This document shows positions 1 to 10,836 of a stretch of DNA of 64,000 nucleotides, one piece after another. Both the position numbers and the translations under genes were made by a program. The notes below the pieces were generated by a model. The model worked only from the letters and a program-made list of their open reading frames with translations. It made no database searches and was not told the origin of the DNA. The first letter of the stretch is position 1. Each line of letters opens with the position of its first letter. The stretch covers positions 66,940 to 130,939 of the forward strand of contig MNCI01011880.1 in assembly GCA_015680685.1 (NCBI GenBank), given 5' to 3'. The stretch is from Gnetum montanum. Taxonomy: Eukaryota > Streptophyta > Gnetopsida > Gnetales > Gnetaceae.

Positions 1-1
1 C

Positions 2-330
2 ATCATGGGAAGGGCATGTTTTAGCACTATTGATGCAAGAATCGACATCAAAGATCTTTCTCTAGAAATATCTAAAGAAAATGCATTTGGAAAGATATGA
101 AGAAGTGTGTTCCATGCATCACGTATAGTGATACAGGGTGCATTTATGTGTAGAAACTTTAGGCCATAAAGTAAGCACCTATCTCTGCATGCAAGTAGTG
201 TGTACCAAAAGTAGAAATTCAAAGGTGTCTATACATAGCAACCACAAAATAAGAGGTCATCCAATGGTTGACCACTGATTCTAAGAGTAGCACACTTTGC
301 ATGGAACCAATTGAGAGCCTAACATGCACA
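2..330 (+). pseudogene. E1 protease C-terminal remnant
   Basis: Frame 2 opens with IMGRACFSTIDARIDIKD, the ILGRPFL-type strand that closes the aspartic protease fold of Athila elements, and continues through SLEISKENAFGKI to a TGA at 98. The catalytic DSG triad lies upstream of the window. Homologous remnants occur on the minus strand at 28730-28975 (E2) and 51735-52061 (E3), where GRA/GSV, STINACLGI and EISKEN are recognisable. Bases 100-330 still align with E2 and E3 but are full of stops in E1. Confidence 0.7.
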
Positions 331-411
331 TATGTCGTAAGCATGGATGAACTAGAGCAAGTTCATCACTAACTCTTTGATGATGCAAATGATGATACTT
401 ATTGGGGAGAG

Positions 412-1430
412 TTGGAAATTCTTGAAAGTTTTAAGAAAGAGCCCCTTCAAATAAAAATGCTACCTGCTAGAATGGAAGATATGTTTTTAAAAAATGGGAA
501 GTCAGTCATAATCAATGTAAATGTTACTCCAAAGCAGAAAAAAATTCTATGGAATGTAGTTGAAAAATGGTCAACAGCTTTTTCTTGGTCATATCCTAAA
601 CTCACAAGGATTGATCCTAGGATATGCCATCATTGCATCTACACAAATCTGTCCATAAAGCCAAAGAGGTAGCCATAGAGGTGATTGAACCTCAAATTGA
701 AGTAGATCATCAAGGAGGAAATCGAACAAGTCCTCAAGGCAAGGTTCATTTATCCCATTGTGGATAGTGAGTGGGTTAGTCCACTCATGATTGTGCCAAA
801 GAAAGGTGGCAAGTGGCAAGTCTGCATTATTTTTCAACTATTGAATATTGCAACATTCAAGGATCATTTTCCATTGTTATTTGTTGATCAAGTTTTGGAT
901 ACAATATCTAGGCATTGCTACTATAGTTTTCTAGATGGTTATAGTGGCTATAACCAAATTCAAATCACACTAGTGGACCAAGCCAAAACAACATTCACAA
1001 GTCCTTGGAAAACTTTTGCATATTGTAAGATGCCTTTTGATCTGTGCAATGCTCCTATTACATTCCAACACCTAGTTTTAAGCATTTTTCAATAGCAAAT
1101 TGGTAGTGGTCTGGAAGTTTTCATGAATGACTTCTCAACTTATGGAGCTACATTTGAGCAAGCCCTAGACCACCTTGAGTAAGTGCTAAAATGATGTGTT
1201 GAAACCAACTTGCCACTCATTTGGAAAAAGAGTCATTTAATGATCCAAGAGGGCATTATATTGGGGCATAGGATATCACAAGTAGGAATTGAGGTAGGGC
1301 CAGAGAAAATAAGGGTCATCCAAGGAGTAACTTACCAACCAAAAACTATCAAAGATGTTTGATCATTCCTTGGACATATTGGCTACTACTGACAATTCAT
1401 AGATAATTTCTCTAAGAAAAAAAAATTGCT
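412..1430 (+). pseudogene. E1 reverse transcriptase
   Basis: Two open pieces (412-672 and 760-1095) and an interrupted tail give the RT fingers and palm: SEWVSPLMIVPKKGGKWQVC, then DHFPLLFVDQVLD, YSFLDGYSGYNQI, TTFTSPWKTFAY, and a palm block at about 1119-1132 reading FMND instead of the usual FMDD. The first catalytic aspartate of the polymerase pair is therefore asparagine. Downstream GIILGHRIS and EVGPEKI match the thumb. Stops interrupt the frame at 670, 1095 and several later points. The lineage is Ty3/Athila; the copy cannot encode an active polymerase. Confidence 0.87.
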
Positions 1431-1499
1431 AGTGGAGTTGACAAACAAAGATGCTCCCTTTGTCTAGACTGTAGAATGTGAAAAAGCATTCCAATAGCT

Positions 1500-1950
1500 A
1501 AAAGAAAAACTTGTAGAAACTCCAATCCTACAAGCACTTAACTAGTTTAGACCATTTCATGTCATGACAAATGCATCAAATTATTCCTTAGAAGTCATGC
1601 TTACGCAAATGAATGATAAGAAACATCGATACTGCATCCTCTGCACCAGTTGAAGCATTGTGGGTGCATAACTAAACTACACCACTATAGAAAAAGAATT
1701 AATGATAATGGTGTTTGCTCTAGAGAAGTTTAGGCAATATGCGCTCGGATACAAGGTTTTTATGCACATGGACCATAATGCCATGTGCTTTCTTATGAAC
1801 AAAAAAATGGTGAGCCCCCATGTCATATGGTGGCTGGTGATCTTGTAGGAATTCAATCTTATGATGGTAGATTGAAAGGGCACTGAGAATATGGTTGTTA
1901 ATCACTTATCTCGATTGCGATCGGACAAAAATAAGGAAAAAAAATCATTA
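1500..1950 (+). pseudogene. E1 RNase H domain
   Basis: The connection and RNase H region follows RT directly: FHVMTNASNYSLEVMLTQ corresponds to the family's F..MCDASDYA.GAVL.Q, so the first catalytic Asp is Asn here. LNYTTIEKELMIMVFALEKFR keeps the catalytic Glu (KEL), and FMHMDHNAM keeps the next Asp (TDH motif). The stretch ending NHLSRLRS equals the usual ADHLSRL tail that joins to integrase. Stops and one shift break the frame. Confidence 0.78.
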
Positions 1951-2199
1951 TCTAATATGTTTCCTAATGAGCTCCTCTTTGCTAAGGCTATAATTAAATA
2001 ATTGCCCAATGAGCCTAAATGGTATGATGACATTCTCACCTATCTTCTCACTCAAGAGATGCCACAAGGGTTGGATCACCAAAAAAATAGCAGTTTCTTC
2101 ACCAGGTAAAACACTTCATGGAGATCAATGGACATATCTACAAGGTGTGAACTGATGGTCTGGTTCATTGGTGTGTCCCTAAAGCCAATCAACTATGCA

Positions 2200-3200
2200 T
2201 TCTCTAAGATTCTCATGAAGGTCCTTGTGGAGGAAACTATGCTAGGAGATGCATGACCGTTAAAATCCTAATTGCAAGGTACTATTGGCCAATAATTTTT
2301 AGGGATGCTTACCATTACATTCACTCTTACAAATGATGCCAACAAGATGGTGGAATGGCTAGTCTAATAGAGGGACCATAGTAATGGATTCAACCACTAG
2401 AATCCTTTGACATCTGGGGTATTGATTTCATGGGTCCCATCATGCCCATGTCAAATGAAAAGGCATACATCATAGTCACTGTTAACTATTGTAAAAAATA
2501 GATAGAAGTAGTAGCCATCATCGACTATACATCTTCTACTATTTCTTAGTTTGTACAACAAAATTCTGTAAACAGGTTTAGTGTGGAACATGCATTAATT
2601 TCTGATAATGGAACTCACTTTATAGGCACTACTTTTCAGAAGCTCATGCAATGCTTAGGGGTTGAACATAAGCTCACAATACCTTACCACCCCTAAGCTA
2701 ATGCTCAAGCTAAGGTTACCAATAGGGAAATCACAAGGATTCTAATAAAAATTGTTAGCAAATATAGGAAAGATTGGAGCACAAAACTCAACAATGCCCT
2801 TTGGGCCTACTGCTCAACATGGAAACTTCCTATAGGCTATTCTTCCTATGAGCTTGTGTATGAAAAATTACCTACACTTCCTATTCAATCTAAGCTCCAT
2901 ACACTTTCAATAGCCTATGACCTCGACCTTAACTTGAGTCTAGCATAAAAGAAAGACTATTGAATCTCAACCTACTAGATGAAAATTGATTGGTGGCCCT
3001 ATCATCTAATGAGTTGCACAAGGCCTACAATAAAAATGTCATGACCTTAGACTCAGAAAAGTTAAATTTTAACCAAGAGATAAGGTTCTCTACTAGAACC
3101 ACACACATTTACCTCAACAAACTAAGTTCCAAACATTGTGGAGGGACCTTGCATCATTTACGAAACTTTTTCTTTTGGGGCCATGATGATCTACAAACCT
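2200..3200 (+). pseudogene. E1 integrase
   Basis: The zinc-binding region reads HEGPCGG...YYWP (about 2215-2290). The catalytic core begins FDIWGIDFMGP (about 2405), continues with TVNYCKK, and has the second Asp in LISDNGTHFIGTTF (about 2600) and the Glu in TNREITR (about 2715), so the DDE residues are still readable. LWAYCSTWKLPIGYSSYELVY follows. The C-terminal part (2990-3202) is open but weakly similar to the usual SRLKLFPGKL tail. Several stops (for example HP-stop-AN for HPQAN) show decay. Confidence 0.85.
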
Positions 3201-3229
3201 AAGAGCCTATAAAAGAAATAGCTGGTCAA

Positions 3230-5356
3230 CATCCAACAAATCAAACATTTCTATGAGCATAAGTCAGCTAATACAACAAATACCTCATCGAATGGACAAC
3301 CACACTCCATATTTTGGATCTCCTCCTTTCAAATTAGTCATGGAGGAGATGGCCGCCCATGCTAACTGTATAAGCGGCTCCTCAATTTTTCAACTTTTTG
3401 CTTTACACATTTTTTGTTTTACAACTTTTTGTTTTACACATTATTTATTTTACATTTTCTTGTTTTCATGTTATTAATCTTTTTAAATTTTTTGTTTTAC
3501 ACCATCGTTAGTACATTTGCTATTTTTTGAATATTTTACACTTTCTTTTATATATTCTTTTATTTTAGTTTGATGTGATTTCCTAACTTTTGGTTAATAA
3601 GTGCCAAATACAGTGGTAATGTGTTGCTTGATGATGATATATACTATTTCGTTATTTGATTATTGGTGTTTTGTTTCTAGCTTTGAATTTTGTTACTAAT
3701 GATTAGAACATGGTTCTTTTTCATGCAATAGGCAATGAATCCACAACATCCACCCATCTACAAACTCTATGGTTTTCCTTGTTCTGGAAATGTGTAGTCC
3801 CTTTTCATTAATGAAACTTTAACGAACTTATTACTTTGGTAGTTTCCAGAACTGGAAAGGATTCAAAGGTTTTAATAGGGTGTGACTTCAAGAAGACTCA
3901 GTATTCTTTATGCCTTTATGTTTACTTAGCTGCATGTGTGTTTTCATGGATTTCTTACCATTCAATGTTGACCAATAAAGGAAGTTGAATAAGTCTTTGC
4001 ATGATGTGGTTCTCATAAAAAATGATGGGAATTCAAAGCACACCCCTTAGAGAAAATAAACACATACATCTTTGCATGGTATGGTTTCTATTTCAAGAGA
4101 AAAAAAACAATGGAAATTCAAAGCACATCCCTTAGACATAATAAATGGGCTACAAGCACTAGTTATGGAACTAGAAAGACATGTTACCCATGCCTGAAGG
4201 TCCCCTCTAACTAAGGCCCTTCCTCACTTCCTACTTCTCTTTTCTTATCTAACAAGGAATGGTGGTTGTTCTATGGAAGCATTCTTGTGTCTTAGGGGGA
4301 TGGACTAGTCTTAGAATGGTGATGCAAAGTCATTGAATGTGGTTGGTTTTGGTTTAAACTAATGATGGATCTTGTCAAAGTCATTCAATCATAAAATCCA
4401 CAAGGGACTTCATGTGACCTTAATCAAGAACTCCATTCCACTCTCTCTCATCCATCTATGCTTTTCATGTGTCACCTCCCTACTAGTTGCATATTCTTGT
4501 TTGATGTCCTAGTTTGATGGGTCAAAATTCTTAGGTAGTTTCTTCTAGGTTTTTGTATTTAACCTTCTATAATCATTAATCATCCACGAAGCCTATAGAC
4601 TCTTTGGTTTGAAGATATGCAAGGGCATAAAAGACCTATGTCTGCTTTGGGGAGGACCCACTTGCATACCCTTTGGTTGGATTAGTTAAGTTCTTTACCC
4701 TTAAACACTCTTACAATCAAATCTTTTTGTTTATCCCATCAATAACATCTAATTGTGCACATCTTCATAACATTTTTTAGTAAACTTTTCTTTTTTATTA
4801 TTGTGAATTCTTACACCCTCTTCAAATACTTCCTTGTGTTGAACCTTTTCAAATTTAATGGACAGCTTATCTATTCTACCCTATTTATCAGCCTTCCTAC
4901 TAACACTACTAAAGGAATCAATCTACCACAACCACAACTTAGCTGAGTGTAACCATCGATGAGACAAGGTATTTACCAGCTATGTATTACACATTACATA
5001 CTAATTCACAATTTTATTGTGATTGTAGTGGGAAGCATGGACTAAAAGTAGGACTATCTTCACCAAGGATGATGTAGTAGTACCACACAATGATGATCAT
5101 TCATGATCATTGGATCTTCTCCCTTGCTCTTTAGCTACCAAGAGGTGTTGGATGTCAGTGTTATCCAAGGTGTTCTCTTCTCTTATCATGAACACCCAAT
5201 TTTGTAAAAATTATAACTCTATACACTTGGGCACTCAAAGTCTATCTATTCCATCTAGTCAGTTTGTATGTCAATCAATAATCCCATATTCACCTAATAT
5301 TTTGTAAGAAACTTGTTACTCCTCTTCTACACTCAAGGATGAGTTTTCATTTAGTC
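3230..5356 (+). other. E1 3' noncoding region, conserved in E2/E3
   Basis: No supported ORF. The start (about 3290-3360, ending GGAGATGGCC) is recognisable in reverse complement at 25830-25880 and 51455-51500. A block at about 4635-4665 (GCTTTGGGGAGGACCC) reappears at 24692-24710 and 50308-50325, and the ACATGTTACCCATGCC area near 4180 has a counterpart in E4 near 58345. T-rich runs with TTTTGTTTTACA repeats occupy 3400-3560. This is a family-specific 3' untranslated block of about 2 kb, comparable in position to the env/3' region of Athila elements but with no readable env here. Confidence 0.65.
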
Positions 5357-5365
5357 ATGGGGGTA
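5357..5365 (+). promoter_or_regulatory. Polypurine tract of E1
   Basis: ATGGGGGTA immediately precedes the 3' LTR. The same nonamer precedes the LTRs of E4 (61459-61467) and, on the minus strand, E2 (23950-23958) and E3 (49546-49554). It primes plus-strand DNA synthesis in LTR elements. Confidence 0.8.
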
Positions 5366-5961
5366 TAACAAAACATGTTTTTTCATTAACTTCAACATCA
5401 AAGCCCTGATGTTAGAAACAAGATGTGACATCGAGTATCTGACATTAGAGCCCAAATGCGATGTTGGATATCTGATGTCGAGGGGTATACACTAGCTTAT
5501 AAATATAGTTTTTGGGCTCACAATTTCCATATAGTTTTTTAGCCAAAGTAGTGAAGCTCTTGCAATTTGTTTTCTCTAGAGTTAGAATATTTTTTGAGTG
5601 CCCATAGTAGGAGTCTAAGTGTGTACGGATCTTTGTTCAAACACTGATATACCTAATTGCAGCAATGTGATGAGAATAAAAATAAACTCTTTTAACAATC
5701 CTTGCAGCACTAAGAATAGATTAACGTTTCCTTTAATGCACTTTACTTTCATGGCCTTTACTTTAATGCATTTCAATTAAGCAATTAATTTCCAATTGTT
5801 AATAGACATGAGCACAACCACTTCGAGCATACATATAGTGCTTGGTAACCCAAAAACGCTTAACGTTTTGTAGCCTAGTAACATTATATGTGTTCAGGAT
5901 GTGTCCAAGAAAGTGGGGCAATTACTTGTGTTAGGCTAGTTAGATAGTAGAATAATTAAAT
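5366..5961 (+). repeat. E1 3' LTR, interrupted by assembly gap
   Basis: U3 contains GATATC-type motifs (about 5465-5480) and a TATAAATA box at 5498-5505. R carries the family signature AGTAGTGAAGCTCTTG...GAGTTAGAATA...AGTAGGAGTC, and U5 has the CTTCGAGCA / TTGGTAACCC series seen in the solo LTR at 7689. The LTR should start TGATGAG but reads TAACAAA, so the terminus has mutated. The last ~300 bp, including the CTCATCA end, are missing into the N gap. Confidence 0.78.
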
Positions 5962-6047
5962 NNNNNNNNNNNNNNNNNNNNNNNNNNNNNNNNNNNNNNN
6001 NNNNNNNNNNNNNNNNNNNNNNNNNNNNNNNNNNNNNNNNNNNNNNN
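5962..6047. other. Assembly gap (86 N)
   Basis: Run of unknown bases inside the E1 3' LTR. Its true length cannot be read; comparison with the 1060-bp solo LTR suggests that roughly 300 bp of LTR are missing on the left side of the break. Confidence 0.99.
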
Positions 6048-6188
6048 ACATCCCTTCTAGACACATTAGGTATGGTCATACAATTATGATTTATACATTA
6101 GGTGTGCTGTCACGGTGGGTTATTGGGGACGGCTTAGCTTATTGTAATTGCACTTTATATGTTAAGATTATGATGTTTTTACATGCTT
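6048..6188 (+). repeat. Left arm of perfect 141-bp inverted repeat
   Basis: Exact reverse complement of 6673-6813. It starts at the edge of the N run; its partner starts directly after the N at 6672. Lack of any mismatch in a region of otherwise old sequence argues for an assembly duplicate, not a biological hairpin. Confidence 0.9.
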
Positions 6189-6623
6189 AACTAACGTGAT
6201 TATTTACACTAGCCTTGTGTGATGTGTTAAATAGGTGATGTTGTTGGTAGGGATGTTGGGTTGGGGTATGAGAGCACCTACCCAGTATGTATTTATGTTT
6301 TATGTGTGATTTCAATATTTATGCATTTGAACTATAGTGCTATGTTGTCTGAGGCTTGGGTGTGCTTTTGGCATGGGAAGGTATAGAGCGTTTGATAAGG
6401 ATCTTGTAGGTCCAAACAAAGTTTAATTTGGAGTCTTAGTGTGATTTTTATGCATGTTTGAAATGCAGGGTATTAGTTAGGAAAAAATAGACTTACGAAA
6501 ATATTTTCTTTAAAATAATAATAATAATAATAAATTCAAAAGTAAACATACAAGTAGAAATTGAATTTTGCACATGATGTGCAAAAAGGTGAAATAGTTA
6601 ATGTATTTTAGGTACTTGATAAG

Positions 6624-6671
6624 TGATGAGTGACGAGGTACCCCTATGCCCAACCATACGAATCACTAAGG
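6624..6671 (-). repeat. LTR terminus, inverted
   Basis: Begins TGATGAGTGACGAGGTACCCC, the reverse complement of the family LTR end, and stops at the N. Only 48 bp are present. Best read as the lost end of the E1 3' LTR in a flipped contig. Confidence 0.75.
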
Positions 6672-6672
6672 N

Positions 6673-6813
6673 AAGCATGTAAAAACATCATAATCTTAAC
6701 ATATAAAGTGCAATTACAATAAGCTAAGCCGTCCCCAATAACCCACCGTGACAGCACACCTAATGTATAAATCATAATTGTATGACCATACCTAATGTGT
6801 CTAGAAGGGATGT
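6673..6813 (-). repeat. Right arm of perfect 141-bp inverted repeat
   Basis: Partner of 6048-6188. After it the sequence runs on into duplicated block copy A without a break. Confidence 0.9.
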
Positions 6814-7688
6814 AACAATTCTAGTTGTATATAGACATAACCAAAGTTCATTCCTAAAATAGTAATCTTGGAGGAAGACTAGTATTCAAAGGCAAAGTAT
6901 GAGAATACTATAAATGGATAGTTATCTTTTATTATCCTAAAGATGAATAATTTCTTTGAGGAGGTTGAGGAAACATGTTATTCAATGCATGAGAATGTTG
7001 ATAAGATATCCTAGAAGTGTGTGAATTTGACTATCAATTCACTAGTTTTTGGTAATTTTTCAAAATAGGCAAAAATATAACATTAGGTAATCTATAGTGT
7101 ATATCATATACATACATGCATGCATACCTCTATAATTTTGATATATATTTGCTAAAGAAGTGGAGCAAACTTAGTTGTTTGTATGTTTCTAAAAATTTTT
7201 TACCAGTGCATAGTAGCAACAAGATATTTGATACTTATAAATGTTTTTAAATTGTTTTTACCATTACATGGTAGTAACAAAATATTTAAGATAAATTTTG
7301 CAAAAATTAGATAATTTCCTTTTGATGGTTAGAGTTTGAACACCATGTCATACCATATTTAGCTACCTATCAAATTCATACCTTGTATCCGAAGATGATG
7401 ATGGATATAATGATTGTGACTATCTGATTCCATTTGATTGTGCCCTTGCTGCTTAGCTTCAATTTATTGATCGCATTATCTCTTAATTTTAAAATTTTAA
7501 CAAAAATAACAATCCTTTTAGGGATCCTGAACTTTCTTATTGAGAAGTGGATTTTTATATTCTTTCAATACTTTTAGTTTTTTTTTCCTTAGCTTTCCTC
7601 TTTCCAAAAAGTGAAGTGTTTCCCTTTCTGACTGAGAACTGGAATTGTCTCCATTGTGCCTTAATACCCATTGATGATGCATGCATAG

Positions 7689-8748
7689 TGATGAGACGCG
7701 ACATGCACTGTGCCGTGATATCACGGCCGCCGCGATATCGCGTCTTCCCCTGCGATATCGCGTACGCGATATCGCGGTCCGCCGCCATATCTATAAATAA
7801 GAGGCGGCACTCCCTTCATTTCCCAATCCTGGCTAGAAGTAGCGAAGCTCTGGCAGATTGATCACTCCAGAGTTAGAATTTTTCCCATGTGCCCGCAGTA
7901 GGAGTCCTAGAGTGAACGGCTCTTTATTCGAGCAGCTTGTAACCTGAACCCAAGTTGTGTACGGCAATAAAGACGAACTTGATTGGATAAACCTTGCAGT
8001 ACATGGTTTTATTGTTGTTTATTTACTGCTTTCCTAGTGCGCACAAGTACGACTTGATTACGAGCGTCTACGGACGTGTACGGCTAGTCAAGGAATCGGC
8101 TGCTTGTCGCAACGCATGAGTACGACTTGATTACGAGCATTGGCTGCTTGGTAACCCAGTAGCGTATTCCAGGATTCTGCGCTTGGTAATCCCAGTGGTA
8201 GTCCAATGTGTACGGCTAGTCAAGGAATCGGCTACTCATTGCTAGGCTAGAACGTGTGATAAGTACGACTTAGTTACGAGCACCCACGGGTGTGTACGGC
8301 TAGCTAAGGAATCGGCTGCTTATCACACTTAAGCTAAATAGGTGCCTCAGTACGACCACTTCGAGCACTTGCGTTACGTGTGGTGATCCCAGTAACGATT
8401 AGCGTTTGGTAAGCCACAGTTGCATAGTTCAGGGTGTGTCCGGTAAGTGGGAACGGATGCTGACGCTAGTTAATTTAGACTTAGGACATTAGTTAGAGTT
8501 AGCTTAGTTTCTCAACCCTTTCCTATGATAGCATAGAAGATAAATCGAAAAATACCAAAAAAATCACATACCTCAGACTTGCTTAACCATACACCGTGAC
8601 ACTTACAAGCAAGCCTGGGAAGACAACGAACGATTAACCCCAAGTGTTTCTTGTGGTGTTAAGGCATTTAGTCTGCAGAGTTAGACCGAATCGTGCGTGC
8701 ACGCTCGTATTCGTATGGTTGAGTGTAGGGGTACCTCGCCACTCATCA
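7689..8748 (+). mobile_element. Solo LTR of the E1/E2/E3 family
   Basis: The 1060-bp unit begins TGATGAGACGCG and ends CGCCACTCATCA, with perfect 5-bp duplications CATAG at 7684-7688 and 8749-8753. U3 carries four GATATC palindromes, then a TATA box CTATAAATA (7791-7799). R starts within the next ~40 bp; an AATAAAG signal (7966-7972) lies near the R/U5 transition. U5 contains repeated ...AGTACGACTTGATTACGAGC... and GTACGGCTAGTCAAGGAATCGGCT motifs. No internal region or primer site follows, so it is a recombination product of a full element. CpG sites are much better kept than in E2/E3 LTRs, suggesting a younger insertion. Confidence 0.95.
7715..7780 (+). promoter_or_regulatory. GATATC palindrome cluster in U3
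   Basis: Four GATATC cores (7717, 7734, 7754, 7768), three of them embedded in CGCGATATCGCG-like palindromes, lie 20-75 bp upstream of the TATA box at 7791. The same cluster, with different copy number and C-to-T changes, occurs in the LTRs ending at 23949, 32790, 49545 and 55787. Position suggests transcription-factor sites or a methylation target; the function is inferred. Confidence 0.55.
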
Positions 8749-9897
8749 CATAGGTACAGTGGAGACAATTCGCTATTTTTTCCCTAATTTTGATCCGTGT
8801 TGATGTTTCATTTGCTACTTGTACACTATGTTCTTAATGCAGGGAGCAAAATCCATTTATGGGAAGCCTATGTAAACATAAGGCATCCTGACATGTTTTG
8901 GCCTTTTCATCTCATGAGAGATTTGTGTTTGTCAGGAATATATGGTGCAAAGCCTGAGCTTTGAATCTGTGTAACAAGGCTATACTATGATATTATTATC
9001 ATTTTATGTATCAATAATTACTCATATATTTGTATTCGCTTCTGATTGCTCTAAATTTCTTAGATATTCAAGACAATGCATGTTGATTTGAGGTGGTGAA
9101 CCCTCTTATTCTGCATTCAAAGCTATTTTATTCCCCAAAGCATATTTGAAATTCTTAATTTATTTATATTTCTTTAAATTTTTTCTTAGCATATCAAAGG
9201 ACTGATTACGTCCATAATCCTTTTGATCTAGCAATCTTAGGATGGAAGCACTTGTTTCATACAGATCTTTTCAATTTTTTCCATCACTTTATGCCCTATA
9301 CATCACAGTTTAATTGATGTTCCATTCAAATGATTATAGCTAAATCTCATAAGATGATATATTTAAAAAATGTCAATCTACTAGGAGAAATCTTTTAAGA
9401 CGTGAAACTGCAACCCATATTTTCGCTGTTGAACCTTTAGCATAAAATTTATGATTAATGAATATTAAATTACTTATTACATGTTGATGAAGAATAGATA
9501 ATCCAATCTAAATTTCAATATTAAGCCAATGATGTAGGTAAATATGATCTCTTGATTCTCACATTAGTTCAATGAGGTAAATATTATTTTGTTATGATAG
9601 TTTTTTTCCTGTTTCATTTTAAAAAGTAATTCCATTATATTTAAAAAAAGTTAAGCCTATTCTTTATCTATTTATTCAATATTTTAAAAAATGCACCCTA
9701 AAAAGTTCTCTGTTGAACTTGAACTTTGTGCATAAAATTTATAATTAATGAATATTAAATTCCTTGTAACATGTTGATGAAGAATAGATAATCCAGTCTC
9801 AAGTCCAAATCTAAATTTTAATATTAAACCAACGAGGTAGGTAATGCCTCTCTCTCTGGTTTCCTTTTGAGATTATGGAACCTTCTGCCTACCAAAC

Positions 9898-10836
9898 AGT
9901 GATTGAAAAAGCGGCCCTTAAGCACCAGACCAGGCGCTTAAGCGCGACTCCAATAAATAACATTTAGAGCAGCCGCATCTTTTTTCAGCGACTCAAATGC
10001 AACTAAGGCGCCCAATCGTTGTGCTACCACAAAGTTGCCGCAACTGTAGAAAATGGCGCTTGTTTTAATTGCAACACCTAACAAATCGCGAATAACTTTA
10101 GCAACCCTCATCAATTGAAGTGAAACTTGAATTGAATGCAAATTTGATTTAGATTGCTTGATTTCTTCAAGGAAGTTTTGCAGGAGTATTTTCGAATTGG
10201 GGCTTTAGATTTCATATTTTCAGTTCTTTTTTAAATAGGAGTATCTATTTTTATGTTCTTTTTTCTTGCAAAAAGTAACAATGTTTTAGAACTAAAAATA
10301 CGTATGAGAAGATATAAAATTGTGTCTTATACATTACCATATATTGGTTTGAAATAGTTCAATTTGTTTTTAGAGCTTTTCTTAACTTGTGATTTAGTTA
10401 AATAGTTTTTGCACAATAATTAAACATCCATCCTTAATGAATCTCATTTTGTTGTAGAGGAGTTAACTACCAATTTATTGAATTTTTTCAATAAATTATT
10501 TAATATGCATTTGCTCAATCAAATTTACCTATTTGGAGGTTTTGCAGAGTTTGTGTATGTCCCACTTTAAGGTTTTGTTGGCCATGATAATTGTTACATA
10601 GTTACCAACTATTTAACCAAACCTATTTTAATCAACTACTTGGTCATGAATTTTTGTATATTTAACTATATTTATAATTATTTTAAATTATTTAAATCTG
10701 ACTATTTGATCCCATCGACTATTTGACCGATTACTTGCCGACTAGCTCCGACGCCTATTTGACCGATTACTTGCCGACTACGCCTTTATGAGGATGCCCG
10801 CTAGACTATGACTAGACTACGACAACTTAAACACTG
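9898..10836 (+). mobile_element. Non-autonomous hAT element, copy 1
   Basis: Flanked by the 8-bp direct repeat TACCAAAC (9890-9897 and 10837-10844), the hallmark length for hAT transposons. The ends read (C)AGTGATTGAAAAAG and CTTAAACACTG, a short CAGTG inverted repeat. Inside, subterminal motifs recur: GCTTAAGCGC on the left and GACTATTTGACCGATTACTTG twice on the right. No transposase ORF; an antisense open stretch (9938-10141) has no domain. The 939-bp element interrupts copy A of the duplicated block, because copy B is uninterrupted at the corresponding point. It must have been moved by a transposase supplied elsewhere. Confidence 0.88.

Larger units (their letters stand above)
1..5961 (+). 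mobile_element. Athila-like Ty3 LTR retrotransposon E1 (3' part)
   Basis: The window opens inside the protease end of an LTR retrotransposon and continues through RT, RNase H, integrase, a long noncoding tail, a polypurine tract and the start of the 3' LTR. Order PR-RT-RH-INT identifies Ty3/gypsy. Phrases such as SEWVSPL, YSGYNQI, FDIWGIDFMGP and DNGTHF match the Athila branch. The reading frame has many stops and shifts, so the copy is dead. The 5' LTR, primer site and gag lie outside the window, and the end of the 3' LTR is lost in the gap at 5962. A 48-bp LTR terminus that may belong to it sits inverted at 6624-6671. Confidence 0.88.
6048..6671 (-). other. Probable mis-oriented contig
   Basis: This 624-bp piece lies between the N run and a single N at 6672. 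If reverse-complemented, it begins with the missing CTCATCA-type end of the E1 LTR (now 6624-6671) and finishes with 141 bp identical to 6673-6813, that is, it would overlap the next contig perfectly. Both facts are explained by one inversion during scaffolding. The middle (6189-6623) is AT-rich with an AAT microsatellite at about 6512-6533 and no gene I recognise. Confidence 0.75.
6814..9889 (+). repeat. Duplicated block, copy A (left part)
   Basis: Sequence from about 6838 matches 13370 onward (copy B): ACCAAAGTTCATTCCTAAAATAG, then GAGGTTGAGGAAACATG, then GCCC.TGCTGCTTAGCTTCAAT, then CTCTTTCCA.GAAGTGAAGTG, then TTATGGGAAG.C.TGTA..CATAAGGCAT, and so on to about 9860. Copy A is more decayed: the short ORF of copy B (13481-13648) is frame-broken here, and about 370 bp (7005-7385) separate its two halves, either an intron lost from B or an insertion in A. 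A solo LTR sits at 7689-8748. No known gene family recognised. Confidence 0.72.

Noticed and set aside
6048-6813. Perfect 141-bp inverted repeat as a biological palindrome or MITE
   Set aside because: No mismatch in an old region, both arms touch N positions, and flipping one contig explains it entirely.
7547-7861. 104-codon ORF across the left end of the solo LTR
   Set aside because: It spans the CATAG insertion junction into U3, so it cannot be an ancestral gene.
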